From an uncultured Chryseobacterium sp. (GTDB lineage Bacteria > Bacteroidota > Bacteroidia > Flavobacteriales > Weeksellaceae): a stretch of DNA of 64,000 bases. The stretch is taken from positions 1 to 64,000 of the forward strand of contig CAJYLO010000031.1 of NCBI GenBank assembly GCA_913776245.1, read 5' to 3'. The translations under genes were made by a program, and so were the position numbers. This document shows positions 53,829 to 63,593 of the stretch, piece after piece. A model generated the notes under the pieces. The model ran no database searches, was not told the origin of the DNA, and worked only from the letters and a program-made list of their open reading frames with translations. The stretch's first letter is position 1. Each line of letters opens with the position of its first letter.

Positions 53829-54830
53829 ATGAGCAATACTGACGATAAGAAAAAAGCACTTCAGCTGGTGCTTGAAAAACTAGATAAAACCTACGGAAAA
53901 GGAACTGTAATGACTCTGGGTGAGGATTCTGTAGACACTACAATAGAAGTTATCCCTTCCGGTTCATTAGGAATTGATCTTGCTTTGGGTGTTGGCGGAT
54001 ATCCGAGAGGAAGAATTATAGAGATCTACGGACCTGAATCTTCCGGTAAAACCACATTAACGCTTCATGCTATTGCAGAAGCTCAGAAAGCAGGCGGAAT
54101 TGCTGCTTTTATAGATGCAGAGCACGCTTTCGACAGAAGCTATGCCGCAAAGTTGGGAATCGATCTGGAAAACCTGATTATTTCCCAGCCGGACAACGGT
54201 GAACAGGCTTTAGAAATTGCAGACAATCTGATCCGTTCCGGTGCCATTGATATTGTTGTGATAGACTCTGTGGCAGCACTGACACCAAAAGCTGAAATCG
54301 AAGGTGAAATGGGTGATTCCAAAATGGGATTACATGCAAGACTTATGTCACAGGCACTTAGAAAACTTACAGCTACCATTTCCAGAACAAAATGTACTGT
54401 TATTTTCATTAATCAGCTTCGTGAGAAAATTGGGGTGATGTTTGGAAACCCGGAAACCACTACCGGAGGAAATGCCCTTAAATTTTATGCATCCGTAAGA
54501 ATCGATATCAGAAAAGCCAGCGCACCAATCAAGAACGGTGATGAAGCGATCGGAAGCCGAGTTAAGGTAAAAGTCGTGAAAAATAAGGTCGCACCACCTT
54601 TTAAACAGGCAGAATTTGACATTATGTACGGTGAAGGTGTTTCTAAAGTCGGTGAGATTCTTGATACAGCTGTAGACCTTGGTGTTGTTAAAAAAAGCGG
54701 ATCCTGGTTTAGCTATGATGATACTAAACTCGGACAAGGCAGAGACGCCGTGAAAGATGTATTGAAGGATAATCCGGATCTTTCGGAAGATATCGAAAAC
54801 AAGATTAAGGAATTGATCAAGCAAAAATAA
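53829..54830 (+). CDS. recA: RecA recombinase
   Basis: The 333-residue ATP-dependent strand-exchange protein also stimulates self-cleavage of LexA/S24-type repressors. Walker A is GPESSGKT at 68-75. The family blocks [40 protein letters not shown] and [21 protein letters not shown] are intact. The C-terminal domain is present but short and mixed in charge ([17 protein letters not shown]). The XRE-S24 regulator at 6.5-7.3 kb is a plausible client. Confidence 0.98.
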   Translation: MSNTDDKKKALQLVLEKLDKTYGKGTVMTLGEDSVDTTIEVIPSGSLGIDLALGVGGYPRGRIIEIYGPESSGKTTLTLHAIAEAQKAGGIAAFIDAEHAFDRSYAAKLGIDLENLIISQPDNGEQALEIADNLIRSGAIDIVVIDSVAALTPKAEIEGEMGDSKMGLHARLMSQALRKLTATISRTKCTVIFINQLREKIGVMFGNPETTTGGNALKFYASVRIDIRKASAPIKNGDEAIGSRVKVKVVKNKVAPPFKQAEFDIMYGEGVSKVGEILDTAVDLGVVKKSGSWFSYDDTKLGQGRDAVKDVLKDNPDLSEDIENKIKELIKQK

Positions 54831-54834
54831 AAAC

Positions 54835-54864
54835 AAAGGCTGTGATATTTCACAGCCTTTTAAT
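54835..54864. terminator. Bidirectional terminator between recA and the barrel gene
   Basis: AAAGGCTGTGA pairs perfectly with TCACAGCCTTT around TATT, between convergent stop codons. Confidence 0.9.
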
Positions 54865-54865
54865 A

Positions 54866-55525
54866 TTACTTAAAGAAATAGGTCAATCCAAGACTTATAA
54901 CTTGTTCTGATTTTTTCTTAGCTACATTAGCATCCAGGGTTGCAAGTTCTTCAGGTGAATTTTTCAGGTCTGGATATGCATCAGACAGTCCGATGTCATA
55001 TTTTAGCGCAATTTCCAATTGTCTTTTATAGCTGAAACCAACACCTGCACCTAAACCAAAATTGAAGGAATTAGCTTTTCCGTAAGTGTCTTCCCTGTAA
55101 GATTCCCTGGCAGGATTTTTCACCTTTTGATCAATCAGAAAATTGAATCTTGGTCCAATTAATCCAAAAAATTCGGATTCAGCTTCGGAAAAATAGGCTT
55201 TAAAATTCAGCGGAACACTTAAGTAGTTATTAGCATAGACAGCATGTTCCCAACCTTTGGCTTTTTCATACTTCCTATCTCCGCCCTCGCCTGCACCAAA
55301 ATATAATACTTCTGCCTGCAAGTAAAACTGCTGATTATCATCCATCGGAACCTGTGCAGTAACTCCGGCTAACACAGAATATCTCGGCCCTGAAGGATTA
55401 TGGGCATTCTTTACTCTGGAATAGGTTCCGCCTGCAACTACTCCGAATTCCGTTGATCTGAAATCAATCTGAGCCTGCGAAAATAAGGATAACATTAAGA
55501 GAGATCCAAAAAGGATTTTTTTCAT
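54866..55525 (-). CDS. Outer-membrane beta-barrel protein (PorT-like/OMP_b-brl type)
   Basis: The 219-residue precursor starts with a signal peptide (MKKILFGSLLMLSLFSQAQ). Alternating hydrophobic strands with aromatic girdles follow (FGVVAGGTYSRVKN; YLQAEVLYFG; YANNYLSVPLNFKAYFS; LGLTYFFK), ending in Phe-Lys. Small glycines and the final strand fit an eight-stranded barrel. The ATG at 55525 is chosen; the longer frame begins at TTG 55564 in the sucD terminator. A TAAATTTG box lies 27 bases upstream. The cargo or role is not determined. Confidence 0.83.
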   Translation of the reverse strand: MKKILFGSLLMLSLFSQAQIDFRSTEFGVVAGGTYSRVKNAHNPSGPRYSVLAGVTAQVPMDDNQQFYLQAEVLYFGAGEGGDRKYEKAKGWEHAVYANNYLSVPLNFKAYFSEAESEFFGLIGPRFNFLIDQKVKNPARESYREDTYGKANSFNFGLGAGVGFSYKRQLEIALKYDIGLSDAYPDLKNSPEELATLDANVAKKKSEQVISLGLTYFFK

Positions 55526-55551
55526 ATGAGTGTCTTTATAAATTTCTGGCT

Positions 55552-55559
55552 CAAATTTA
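55552..55559 (-). promoter_or_regulatory. Candidate -7 box of the barrel gene
   Basis: The minus strand reads TAAATTTG at the foot of the sucD terminator T run. Confidence 0.45.
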
Positions 55560-55561
55560 GA

Positions 55562-55594
55562 CAAAAAAAATGAGAAGCTCTGGCAGAGCTTCTC
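55562..55594 (-). terminator. Terminator of sucD
   Basis: GAGAAGCTCT (55572-55581) pairs perfectly with AGAGCTTCTC (55585-55594) around GGC and is followed on the minus strand by T8. Confidence 0.93.
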
Positions 55595-55620
55595 AAAATA
55601 TATTATTAGTGAAAATCAGC

Positions 55621-56493
55621 TTATGATAAAACAGCAGCAACCGTTTTACCGATCTCAGCCGGAGAATCTACCACGTGAATTCCGTTTTCTTTCATAATTG
55701 CCATTTTAGCCTGAGCCGTATCATCCGCACCACCTACAATAGCACCGGCGTGTCCCATTGTTCTTCCTTTAGGGGCAGTCTGTCCTGCGATGAAACCTAC
55801 AACCGGTTTAGTAGATCCGCTTGCTTTATACCATCTTGCCGCTTCTGCCTCTAAAGAACCACCAATCTCTCCGATCATCACTACAGCTTCCGTTTCAGGA
55901 TCGTTAATAAACAATTCTAAAGCTTCTTTTGTAGTTGTTCCGATGATTGGGTCACCACCAATACCGATAGCGGTAGAAACGCCATATCCAGCTTTTACAA
56001 CCTGGTCAGCCGCTTCGTAAGTCAGAGTTCCGGATTTTGAAACGATACCAACTTTTCCTTTTTTGAAAACGAAACCTGGCATAATTCCGATTTTTGCTTC
56101 ATCCGAAGTGATAATTCCCGGGCAGTTAGGACCAATCAAACGAACATCTCTGTCCTGGATATAATCTTTTACTTTTACCATATCAGCAACAGGAATTCCT
56201 TCCGTAATACATACAATCACTTTGATTCCTGCTTCAGCAGCTTCCATCACAGCATCTGCAGCAAATGCCGGCGGTACAAAAATGATGCTCACGTTAGCAC
56301 CTGCTTTTTCCACAGCTTCTGCAACAGAATTGAAAACAGGCTTACCAAGATGCTCAGTTCCTCCTTTTCCGGGAGTAACACCTCCGACTACATTGGTTCC
56401 GTAATCAATCATCTGACCTGCGTGAAAAGTACCCTCGTTACCAGTGAATCCTTGTACGATAACTTTAGAATCTTTGTTTACTAATACTGACAT
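55621..56493 (-). CDS. sucD: Succinyl-CoA synthetase alpha subunit
   Basis: The 290-residue CoA-binding subunit of the TCA-cycle enzyme forms succinate and NTP. The CoA-binding N-terminus ([20 protein letters not shown]) and [18 protein letters not shown] are conserved. The phosphorylated His is His248 in [11 protein letters not shown]. The beta subunit gene sucC is not adjacent, as is common in Bacteroidota. It lies 110 bases after the lpxD paralogue, with its own -7 box. Confidence 0.97.
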   Translation of the reverse strand: MSVLVNKDSKVIVQGFTGNEGTFHAGQMIDYGTNVVGGVTPGKGGTEHLGKPVFNSVAEAVEKAGANVSIIFVPPAFAADAVMEAAEAGIKVIVCITEGIPVADMVKVKDYIQDRDVRLIGPNCPGIITSDEAKIGIMPGFVFKKGKVGIVSKSGTLTYEAADQVVKAGYGVSTAIGIGGDPIIGTTTKEALELFINDPETEAVVMIGEIGGSLEAEAARWYKASGSTKPVVGFIAGQTAPKGRTMGHAGAIVGGADDTAQAKMAIMKENGIHVVDSPAEIGKTVAAVLS

Positions 56494-56536
56494 TTTTTAT
56501 TATAATTTATTGATTTTATAAAAGTTTTGTTATTCG

Positions 56537-56544
56537 CAAAAATA
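56537..56544 (-). promoter_or_regulatory. Candidate -7 box of sucD
   Basis: The minus strand reads TATTTTTG 43 bases before the sucD ATG. A TTG lies only 12 bases further upstream, shorter than the usual spacing. Confidence 0.4.
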
Positions 56545-56603
56545 ACGATAATAATTCAAAACTTTCCAGCAATTCCAGATTTTTTGAATAATTAAAATAT
56601 GAT

Positions 56604-57506
56604 TTACTTCAGATTTTTGACTTTGACTTCTTTTCTGAGATAATCCCTGAATTCTTCCGCAATGGGTCCGAAATAAGTTCCTTTTTTCAGGTTTCTGTTC
56701 ACACCAACCTGCGCCAGTAAAACAGTTCCTTTTTCAATGGTTAACCCCGATGCGATGCCTACTTGTCCCCACATCGTCACTTCATCTTCAATAATACAAC
56801 AGCCTGCGATTCCAGTTTGGGAAGCTATTAAACATTTCTTTCCAATCACCGTGTCATGACCAATCTGAATTTGATTATCAAGAATACTGCCTTCCCCGAT
56901 AATTGTAGAGGCCGTTACACCACGGTCAATCGTACAGCTATTGCCAATTTCCACATTATTTTCGATAACAACATTTCCTACAGAAATCAGTCTGTCAAAG
57001 TTGCCATTCAGTTTTCTGTAATAAAAAGCATCGCCTCCGATAACTGTATTAGCCTGAATCACAACATTATCACCGATTACAGTTCTGTCGCCCAAAACAA
57101 CATTTGGAAAAATGTGAGTGTTTTTCCCTATTTTCACATCATTCCCAATCACTACGGATGGGTGAATAAACGTTCCGTCACCAACTTCCAAATTGTGAAG
57201 TTCCTCCTTAAAATTGGAAATCTTTGTAAAATGGGTATTGATTTTGTTGAAATCCCGAAAAGGGTCATCCGAAACTAAAAGTGCTTTTCCGGTAGGGCAG
57301 TCTACTTCTTTGTCAATCAGAATAATGGTAGCTGCGGAATTGAGAGCCTTGTCATAATATTTTGGATGATTAACAAAAACAATATCACCTGGCCGAACCA
57401 TATGGATTTCGTTGGTTCCGAAAACCGGGAACCTTTCGTCTCCGATATATTTTGCACCGATAATTTCGGCAATGGTTTTTAAAGTCTGAGGTTGATTAAA
57501 AGTCAT
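56604..57506 (-). CDS. LpxD-like hexapeptide acyltransferase paralogue
   Basis: The 300-residue protein has an N-terminal LpxD/MurF-like domain ([19 protein letters not shown] ... [14 protein letters not shown]) followed by about nine left-handed beta-helix turns ([35 protein letters not shown]). The likely catalytic His is in [13 protein letters not shown]. It differs from the canonical lpxD at 60.5-61.6 kb, which is about 40 residues longer. It could acylate a different UDP-sugar or act at another step of lipid A or capsule synthesis. A terminator precedes it, so it may be transcribed partly on its own. Confidence 0.85.
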   Translation of the reverse strand: MTFNQPQTLKTIAEIIGAKYIGDERFPVFGTNEIHMVRPGDIVFVNHPKYYDKALNSAATIILIDKEVDCPTGKALLVSDDPFRDFNKINTHFTKISNFKEELHNLEVGDGTFIHPSVVIGNDVKIGKNTHIFPNVVLGDRTVIGDNVVIQANTVIGGDAFYYRKLNGNFDRLISVGNVVIENNVEIGNSCTIDRGVTASTIIGEGSILDNQIQIGHDTVIGKKCLIASQTGIAGCCIIEDEVTMWGQVGIASGLTIEKGTVLLAQVGVNRNLKKGTYFGPIAEEFRDYLRKEVKVKNLK

Positions 57507-57536
57507 TTTGATAAATGATTTTAAATTTGATGTTAA

Positions 57537-57573
57537 AAAAAGAAAAAGCTGGAAGATATAACCTCCAGCTTTT
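57537..57573 (-). terminator. Terminator of efp
   Basis: AAAAGCTGGA (57544-57553) pairs with TCCAGCTTTT (57564-57573) around a 10-base loop, followed on the minus strand by a T-rich run, 16 bases after the efp stop. Confidence 0.88.
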
Positions 57574-57588
57574 AACTGTACAATATTC

Positions 57589-58152
57589 TTACTTCACTCT
57601 TTCAAGGTAAGAGCCGTCTTCAGTATTCACTTTGATTTTATCGCCAGGTTCAATAAAAAGCGGAACCATCACCCTTGCACCAGTTTCTACAATTGCATTT
57701 TTAAGAGCATTGGTTGCCGTATTTCCTTTTACACCCGGGTCAGCTTCTACTACCTCCAGATATACTGTTGGCGGGATCTCTGCAGAAAGTGGCACTTCAT
57801 CCGCTTCTTTCAGAATGATGGTTACTTCTTCGCCAGCTTTCATAAACTGAGAATTTTCGATCATTTCTTTGTCAAGATAGATTTGAGAAAAATCGTCATT
57901 GTTCATAAAATGGAATCCATTATCATCTTCATAAAGATATTGGAATTTTCTGGTAATAACCTTTACCTCATCGATTTTGTGACCTGCGGAAAACGTATTG
58001 TCCACTACTTTCCCGTTGGTTACGGATTTCAATTTAGTTCTTACGAACGCAGGACCTTTTCCTGGTTTTACGTGCAAAAATTCGATGACTTTGTAGATGT
58101 CATTGCTAAATTCTATACAAAGTCCTTTTTTGATATCGTTGCTTGTTGCCAT
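57589..58152 (-). CDS. efp: Translation elongation factor P
   Basis: The 187-residue tRNA-mimic relieves ribosome stalling at proline runs. The loop that enters the peptidyl-transferase centre is [18 protein letters not shown], with Lys32 as the candidate modified residue. The three beta-barrel domains are present, ending [19 protein letters not shown] modification enzyme gene is not nearby. It sits inside the lipid A cluster. Confidence 0.97.
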   Translation of the reverse strand: MATSNDIKKGLCIEFSNDIYKVIEFLHVKPGKGPAFVRTKLKSVTNGKVVDNTFSAGHKIDEVKVITRKFQYLYEDDNGFHFMNNDDFSQIYLDKEMIENSQFMKAGEEVTIILKEADEVPLSAEIPPTVYLEVVEADPGVKGNTATNALKNAIVETGARVMVPLFIEPGDKIKVNTEDGSYLERVK

Positions 58153-58302
58153 TAAGTTTTATATTCGCTTTATTGTTATTTTTTAAATCTTTAAATCATT
58201 AAACTGTTGAATTGTGATATTGCTAAATCGTTAAAATGAAAATTATATACGATAGTCTTACTATTATGGAGTTTTACAATTCTTCGGTTTTACAGTTTAA
58301 TC
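58153..58302. other. AT-rich spacer between efp and lpxA
   Basis: 150 bases without a gene. It contains low-complexity runs such as TTAAATCATTAAACTGTTG and TAAATCGTTAAAATG. No clear promoter or hairpin is seen. Confidence 0.5.
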
Positions 58303-59091
58303 TTATTCTTTTGTAGATCCGTAGCCTTTTACGATTCCTCTTGGTGAGTTTTGGATAAACGTAATGATCTCGTCTCTTTCCACAGTTGGAAGCATTTCTT
58401 TTTCGATGTATTCTATTGCCTGGGTAGTATTCATCTTCATCTGAAAAATAGCTCTGTAGATTTTCTGGATTTCAAAGATTTTATCATTGGTAAATCCTCT
58501 TCTTCTGAGCCCTACAGAATTGATTCCTGCGTAAGATATCGGTTCTCTTGCAACCTTTACATAAGGCGGAATATCTTTTCTGATGAGTGAACCTCCGGAA
58601 ATCATCACGTGCTTACCGATTTTTCCAAACTGCTGAACTGCGGACAAGCCGCCCATCACCACAAAATCACCAATTTCCACATGACCGGCGATCCCGCATC
58701 CGTTAGCTATAATTACATTGTCACCAATAATACAGTCGTGTGCGACGTGAGAAGTTGCCATAATCAGGCAATCATTCCCAACTTTGGTATAGCCCAGTGC
58801 TTTTGTCCCACGGTTGATGGTAACGCATTCCCTAAGCGTTGTGTTATCACCAATAATGGTCTGCGTATCTTCCCCATCGAATTTCAGATCCTGCGGAATA
58901 GCTGAAATCACTGTTCCGGGAAAAATTTTGCAGTTCTTCCCTATCCTTGCGCCATCCATTATCGTAACATTGGAGCCAATCCAGGTTCCTGCTCCGATTA
59001 CCACATCCGATGCGATAGTAGTGAATGGTTCCACGGTCACATTCTTACCGATTTTTGCGCGAGGATCTACTGCTGTAAGCTGGTGAATCAT
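58303..59091 (-). CDS. lpxA: UDP-N-acetylglucosamine O-acyltransferase (LpxA)
   Basis: The 262-residue enzyme performs the first step of lipid A synthesis. Left-handed beta-helix repeats run through the N-terminal two-thirds (VVIGAGTWIGSNVTIMDGA). The catalytic His is His118 in SHVAHDCIIGDN. The C-terminal helical part (GLRRRGFTNDKIFEIQKIY) is typical. It starts 3 bases after the lpxC/fabZ stop, so the two are translated in tandem. Confidence 0.97.
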   Translation of the reverse strand: MIHQLTAVDPRAKIGKNVTVEPFTTIASDVVIGAGTWIGSNVTIMDGARIGKNCKIFPGTVISAIPQDLKFDGEDTQTIIGDNTTLRECVTINRGTKALGYTKVGNDCLIMATSHVAHDCIIGDNVIIANGCGIAGHVEIGDFVVMGGLSAVQQFGKIGKHVMISGGSLIRKDIPPYVKVAREPISYAGINSVGLRRRGFTNDKIFEIQKIYRAIFQMKMNTTQAIEYIEKEMLPTVERDEIITFIQNSPRGIVKGYGSTKE

Positions 59092-59094
59092 AAA

Positions 59095-60489
59095 TTACAT
59101 TTTATTTTTTGCAACCTGAGCCATCAGCTCACCTTCTACAACTACGCTGTCACCAACATATCCGTAGCCTTGCATATGAACAATTCCCCTTCTGATAGGC
59201 TCCATAAGTTCGATTTTGAAGATCACCTGATCACCGGGAACTACTTTTTTCTTAAATTTTACATTATCCATCTTCACAAAGTAAGTGGAATAATTTTCAG
59301 GGTCAGGAACATTGGCCAAAACCAGAATCCCACCTACCTGTGCCATTGCTTCAATCTGAAGAACACCTGGCATTACCGGTTCTTTTGGAAAGTGTCCTAC
59401 GAAAAACGGCTCGTTCATCGTCACATTTTTCAGTCCCACAACATGCGTATCAGACAGTTCCAGAATTTTATCTACCAGTAAGAACGGCGGTCTGTGCGGC
59501 AATAGTTTCATGATTCCATTGATATCGAAAACTGGCTCAGCCTTTAAGTCGAAATCAGGAACGTTTTTCCTTTTTTGCAATTTATATTGTCTGTTTAGTT
59601 TTTTTGCAAACTGCGTGTTCACAAAGTGTCCAGGTTTATTGGCAATGACTCTACCTTTGATTCTTACACCAACAAGGGCCAAGTCTCCGATAACATCCAG
59701 CAATTTATGTCTTGCTGCTTCGTTTGGAAAGTTAAGGTTCAGATTATCCAGAATACCGTTCGGGCGGATAGAAACTTCATCTTTCCCGAAAGCAACTTTC
59801 AGTTTTTCAGTTGTTTCCTGCGTCAATTCTTTATCAACATACACAATGGCATTGCTGATGTCGCCTCCTTTTATCAGGTTGGCGTCCAATAGCTGCTCTA
59901 GTTCGTGAAGAAAGCTGAAAGTCCGGGCTGGCGCAATCTCATCCCTGAACTCGGAAAGGTTTTTCATACTGGCATTCTGGGTTCCCAAAACTTTGGTTCC
60001 AAAATCCACCATCGTAGTAATTTCGTAATCATCTGCAGGTATCACAGTAAGCTCAGAACCAGTTGACGGATCAATATAATTCATCACTTCCTTGATCACA
60101 AGATATTCTCTTGGTAAATCCTGCTCCACAATGCCTACCTTTTCAATAGCCTCTACAAAGAATTTGGAAGAACCATCTAAAATTGGTGGTTCCGCACTGT
60201 TCATTTCCAGGATTGCATTATCAATATTCATCCCAACAAGAGCGGCCAAAAGATGTTCGCAAGTATGGATCTTAACTCCCAGCTTCTCCAGAGTAGTTCC
60301 TCTTTCTGTGGTTGTTACGTAGTTCACATCCGCTTCTACCTGCGGACGTCCTTCCAGGTCAGTCCTTACGAACACAAATCCGGTGTTTTCCTTTGCCGGT
60401 TTGATGGTCAGATTAACTTCTCTTCCTGTGTGAAGACCAATTCCGGAAAGCTGGATGTCTTCTTTGATGGTTTTTTGTTTATCACTCAT
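59095..60489 (-). CDS. lpxC/fabZ: Bifunctional UDP-3-O-acyl-GlcNAc deacetylase / 3-hydroxyacyl-ACP dehydratase
   Basis: The 464-residue fusion joins two enzymes. LpxC (about 1-300) has the zinc site His79 in THTCEHLLAALVG-type sequence (KIHTCEHLLAAL) and the later HKLLDVIGDLAL, and catalyses the committed step of lipid A synthesis. FabZ (about 315-464) has the hot-dog fold motif LLPHRPPFLLVDKI and the His/Glu site FVGHFPKEPVMPGVLQIEAMAQ, and dehydrates 3-hydroxyacyl-ACP. The fusion is well known in Bacteroidota and links supply of hydroxyacyl chains to their use. It is followed by lpxA after 3 bases. Confidence 0.97.
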   Translation of the reverse strand: MSDKQKTIKEDIQLSGIGLHTGREVNLTIKPAKENTGFVFVRTDLEGRPQVEADVNYVTTTERGTTLEKLGVKIHTCEHLLAALVGMNIDNAILEMNSAEPPILDGSSKFFVEAIEKVGIVEQDLPREYLVIKEVMNYIDPSTGSELTVIPADDYEITTMVDFGTKVLGTQNASMKNLSEFRDEIAPARTFSFLHELEQLLDANLIKGGDISNAIVYVDKELTQETTEKLKVAFGKDEVSIRPNGILDNLNLNFPNEAARHKLLDVIGDLALVGVRIKGRVIANKPGHFVNTQFAKKLNRQYKLQKRKNVPDFDLKAEPVFDINGIMKLLPHRPPFLLVDKILELSDTHVVGLKNVTMNEPFFVGHFPKEPVMPGVLQIEAMAQVGGILVLANVPDPENYSTYFVKMDNVKFKKKVVPGDQVIFKIELMEPIRRGIVHMQGYGYVGDSVVVEGELMAQVAKNKM

Positions 60490-60536
60490 TGTATTAGTTT
60501 TGAGGCGGGAAGAATGACTTCTTTCTCCTGAGACTT

Positions 60537-61556
60537 TTACTCTGATTTTTTATTTTCTAAATCGTTTATTCTTTTGACAATCTCCGTAAAATTTCGGAAA
60601 TGAACATAGTTTCTTCTATAATCTCCATAGTTGATAGCAGGTGATCCGTATAGTATTTCTCCATCTTTAGCTGATGAATTGACACCACTCTGAGCCTGTA
60701 TCTTGACCTGATTTCCTATTTTGATATGACCGACAATACCAACCTGTCCGCCAATCTGATTCCAGTCACCAATAACAGTAGAACCGGCAATTCCGGCCTG
60801 AGCTGCAATCACATTATTTTGCCCGATCTTCACATTGTGAGCAATCTGGATCAGATTATCGATCTTAGTTCCTTTGCCAATAATGGTTGAACCAATCGTT
60901 GCACGGTCTATACTGCAGTTGGAACCGATTTCCACATCATCCTCGATGATGACATTCCCAAGCTGAGGAATCTTTTTGAACCCTTCTGATGTTGGCTGGA
61001 ATCCGAATCCATCGCCTCCGACAACCGTATTGGAATGAATGACACAATTATCTCCAACAATGCAGTAATCATAGATTCTTGCGCCACTGTCAATCTTGCA
61101 ATTTTTTCCAATCTTTACACCTTTTCCGATGTAAACGTGAGGAAAAATCTGGGTATTATCACCAATTTTAGCCTTTTCAGAAACGTAGGTGAATGCGCCA
61201 ATGTAAACACCCTCGCCAACTTTTGCCGTTTCATGGAAGAAAGAACCTTCCTCTATTCCTGTTTTTCTGCCCTGCATTTCCTGATAGAGGTTCATCAGAA
61301 TCTGGAAAGAAAGGTAGGCATCTTCTACAGCAATGATAACGGGATTATAAGTTTTATCCTGCAACAGATTTTCAGAAACGATCAGAACAGCACAGTCGGT
61401 ATCATCCATATAATGAGCGAAGCGACTTTGTCCCACAAAAGATAAGTGGCCCTTCTGGCCATTTTCTATCGGAGAAACACCTGTAATAACCGTGTTCCCG
61501 TCTCCGATGATTCTTCCGTTTATTAAACCGGCAATCTGTTCTGCACTGAATTCCAT
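60537..61556 (-). CDS. lpxD: UDP-3-O-acylglucosamine N-acyltransferase (LpxD)
   Basis: The 339-residue third enzyme of lipid A synthesis adds the N-linked hydroxyacyl chain. The N-terminal LpxD domain (FSAEQIAGLINGRIIGDGNT ... HLSFVGQSRFAHYM) precedes the beta-helix. The catalytic His is in DNLIQIAHNVKIG. The C-terminal helix (FTEIVKRINDLENKKSE) is typical. I use the ATG at 61556 (MEFSAEQIAG), not TTG 61565. It heads the lpxD-lpxC/fabZ-lpxA-efp run, with a 47-base gap to the next gene. Confidence 0.96.
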   Translation of the reverse strand: MEFSAEQIAGLINGRIIGDGNTVITGVSPIENGQKGHLSFVGQSRFAHYMDDTDCAVLIVSENLLQDKTYNPVIIAVEDAYLSFQILMNLYQEMQGRKTGIEEGSFFHETAKVGEGVYIGAFTYVSEKAKIGDNTQIFPHVYIGKGVKIGKNCKIDSGARIYDYCIVGDNCVIHSNTVVGGDGFGFQPTSEGFKKIPQLGNVIIEDDVEIGSNCSIDRATIGSTIIGKGTKIDNLIQIAHNVKIGQNNVIAAQAGIAGSTVIGDWNQIGGQVGIVGHIKIGNQVKIQAQSGVNSSAKDGEILYGSPAINYGDYRRNYVHFRNFTEIVKRINDLENKKSE

Positions 61557-61562
61557 AGTTTG

Positions 61563-61570
61563 CAAAGATA
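61563..61570 (-). promoter_or_regulatory. Candidate -7 box of the lipid A operon
   Basis: The minus strand reads TATCTTTG only 6 bases before the lpxD ATG, so the leader would be almost absent. Confidence 0.4.
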
Positions 61571-61620
61571 AATATTTTATTAATTATCTCTTAAATTTTT
61601 ATAACGATTCAAAATTACTT

Positions 61621-62844
61621 TTACTTCAAATCCCAAATTTCTCTAGGACAGTAAAAAATATACTTTTGCGTGGCATTCTCCATACAGCCGAAGAGAATCT
61701 GGTTTTCCGATTCTTCCAGCTTCAGTTTGTTTCCATTTTTATCCATAAGATAAATCGGTTGCTTTTCTGTATCATAAGGCAATAACGACCGGGAAATCTG
61801 CCCCACTAATTCTACTCCGTTGTCAATCCTGAAATATTGGTTGACTTTTTCTATGTTTTGTTTCAAAAAGTCATCAGAAAAGGGTTTTGATGAAATGATA
61901 CTTTTCGGAAATTCCCTGTAAATAACTGTTCTGCATAATTTTGCCAGTATAAAATCTTCGTTTTCCGTCCAGACTTTTATTGCCTGGAAGACATCCATAT
62001 CATCCAGCATTGTAAATCTCCTGATATCTTCTTCTGTAGCTTCATCAAATTGATTCTTGACTAAAAAATATTTCAGATTAGAAGGTGCTTCCAGATCGAC
62101 ATTTTGCGAAACAAGAAATTTTGCCCTGTTAAGGATCTGAACCAGAATATGCTCTGCCAAAGCTGCTGTCTTATGGTAATAAACCTGCCAGTACATAAAC
62201 ATCCTGGCCGTGAGATAATTTTCAATTGAATAAATACCCTTCGTGTCTATCACCAGCTGCTCCTCGCTCACATTCATCATAGAGATGATGCGCTCCACAT
62301 TCACGCTGCCTTCGGAAACGCCTGTATAGAAGCTGTCCCGTTTCAGGTAATCCATCCTGTCCACATCCAGCTGAGAGGAAATCAGCTGATTAAAAAACAT
62401 CCGATGGTATTTCCCCTGAAACATTTCAATCGCCAGATCCAGCTTTCCTTTGAATTCTTTATTCAGTCGGTTCATCAGTAAAATCGAGATTTTCTCGTGA
62501 TGCCAGTCGTCCATCAGCATGTTTTCCAGGGCGTGCGAAAACGGTCCGTGACCAATGTCGTGCATCAGAATGGCAAGCATTGCCGCTTTTTCCTCTTCTT
62601 TTGAAATCTTCACACCTTTCAACTTCAATGTCTCCAATGCTTTGAACATCAGGTTCATTGCTCCTAAAGCATGATGAAACCTGGTATGTTTTGCGCCAGG
62701 AAAAATGAGAGAAAGCAGTCCGGTCTGGGAAATTCTCCTCAATCTTTGAAAATAAGGATGCTCGATAATATCAAATAAAATCTCGTGAGGAATTTTGATA
62801 AATCCGTGAACCGGATCATTGATGATTTTCAGTTTGTTTTGCAC
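61621..62844 (-). CDS. HD-domain phosphohydrolase (dGTPase/SAMHD1-like)
   Basis: The 407-residue protein contains the HD metal site: His57/His58 in KHTRFHHALGAM and His95-Asp96 in LMHDIGHGPFSHALE, with a further Asp in SQLDVDRMDYLKRDSFYTG. The opening INDPVHGFIKI is characteristic of this family, which hydrolyses nucleotides, often dNTPs or (p)ppGpp-like substrates. The substrate is not assignable here. The start codon is GTG at 62844. It lies upstream of lpxD on the same strand, as in many Flavobacteriia. Confidence 0.9.
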   Translation of the reverse strand: MQNKLKIINDPVHGFIKIPHEILFDIIEHPYFQRLRRISQTGLLSLIFPGAKHTRFHHALGAMNLMFKALETLKLKGVKISKEEEKAAMLAILMHDIGHGPFSHALENMLMDDWHHEKISILLMNRLNKEFKGKLDLAIEMFQGKYHRMFFNQLISSQLDVDRMDYLKRDSFYTGVSEGSVNVERIISMMNVSEEQLVIDTKGIYSIENYLTARMFMYWQVYYHKTAALAEHILVQILNRAKFLVSQNVDLEAPSNLKYFLVKNQFDEATEEDIRRFTMLDDMDVFQAIKVWTENEDFILAKLCRTVIYREFPKSIISSKPFSDDFLKQNIEKVNQYFRIDNGVELVGQISRSLLPYDTEKQPIYLMDKNGNKLKLEESENQILFGCMENATQKYIFYCPREIWDLK

Positions 62845-62909
62845 AATTGATTAGTGATGATTGATACAAAAATAGGGAAATTTTTAGTGGTTTTCCGAAA
62901 ATCAACAAT

Positions 62910-62937
62910 TTGGATTTTATTCTTATGTCTATCTTTA
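62910..62937 (+). promoter_or_regulatory. Candidate promoter of the small membrane-protein gene
   Basis: TTG (62910-62912), 17 bases, then TATCTTTA (one mismatch to TAnnTTTG), 24 bases before the ATG. Confidence 0.4.
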
Positions 62938-62961
62938 CTAAAATTATATCAGAAATAAATT

Positions 62962-63444
62962 ATGGAAATCTTTCCTTCACAAGTTTATGAATTCGGACTT
63001 ATCAACGGACAGAATGAGACTTTAGAAAGACTAAAGCGAAGAACAGAAGAATCAGATAGCTTGACATCTAAATTGACCGAAAAATCATTTATAGGAAAAG
63101 TAAGCAAAAACAGATTTAGAATTATTTCTTCAACAATTGGAAAAGGCACGTTTTGTACTATGACCGGGTTTGTTAGTTACGAGAAAGGAGAAGTAAAACT
63201 GGAAATCAGTAAACCTTTTAAAATACTTCTCTCCATTTTAATGATCTTACCGTTTATTGCATTTCTAGCACAAGTATTTTCTACATCAGAAGAATTTAAT
63301 CCAGTATTTATTATGGTTTTTTTAGGCCAAGTATTGATAATAAGGTTTTTATTTATCGGATTATTTTTTAAGATTTTATCAAAACAAAGTTTAAACAGAT
63401 TATCTGATGTATTAGATACAGAATGGGTAAAAAAGAAAATATAA
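62962..63444 (+). CDS. Two-helix membrane protein of unknown function
   Basis: The 160-residue protein has a soluble N-terminal half with IINSTIGKGTF-like pattern (RFRIISSTIGKGTFCTMTGFV), then two membrane helices (about 89-108 and 118-140; ILLSILMILPFIAFLAQVFS and VFIMVFLGQVLIIRFLFIGL) and a short basic tail. I do not recognise the family. Similar hypothetical proteins occur in Flavobacteriia. It stands alone between divergent HD and downstream TA genes. Confidence 0.7.
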   Translation: MEIFPSQVYEFGLINGQNETLERLKRRTEESDSLTSKLTEKSFIGKVSKNRFRIISSTIGKGTFCTMTGFVSYEKGEVKLEISKPFKILLSILMILPFIAFLAQVFSTSEEFNPVFIMVFLGQVLIIRFLFIGLFFKILSKQSLNRLSDVLDTEWVKKKI

Positions 63445-63571
63445 ATATCTAATAAAAACTATATAATTTTACAGTCAAACCTAAATCCTCAAACTCTTCG
63501 GCAGCACTTTAATATGAACCGGCGATTTGATTTTCTTTAAACCTGTAATTATAAGCAAATTAATATTTTCT

Positions 63572-63579
63572 TATATTTG
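63572..63579 (+). promoter_or_regulatory. Candidate -7 box of the toxin-antitoxin pair
   Basis: TATATTTG lies 14 bases before the antitoxin ATG at 63594. The -33 is not clear. Confidence 0.5.
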
Positions 63580-63593
63580 ATAAAAATACAGAA

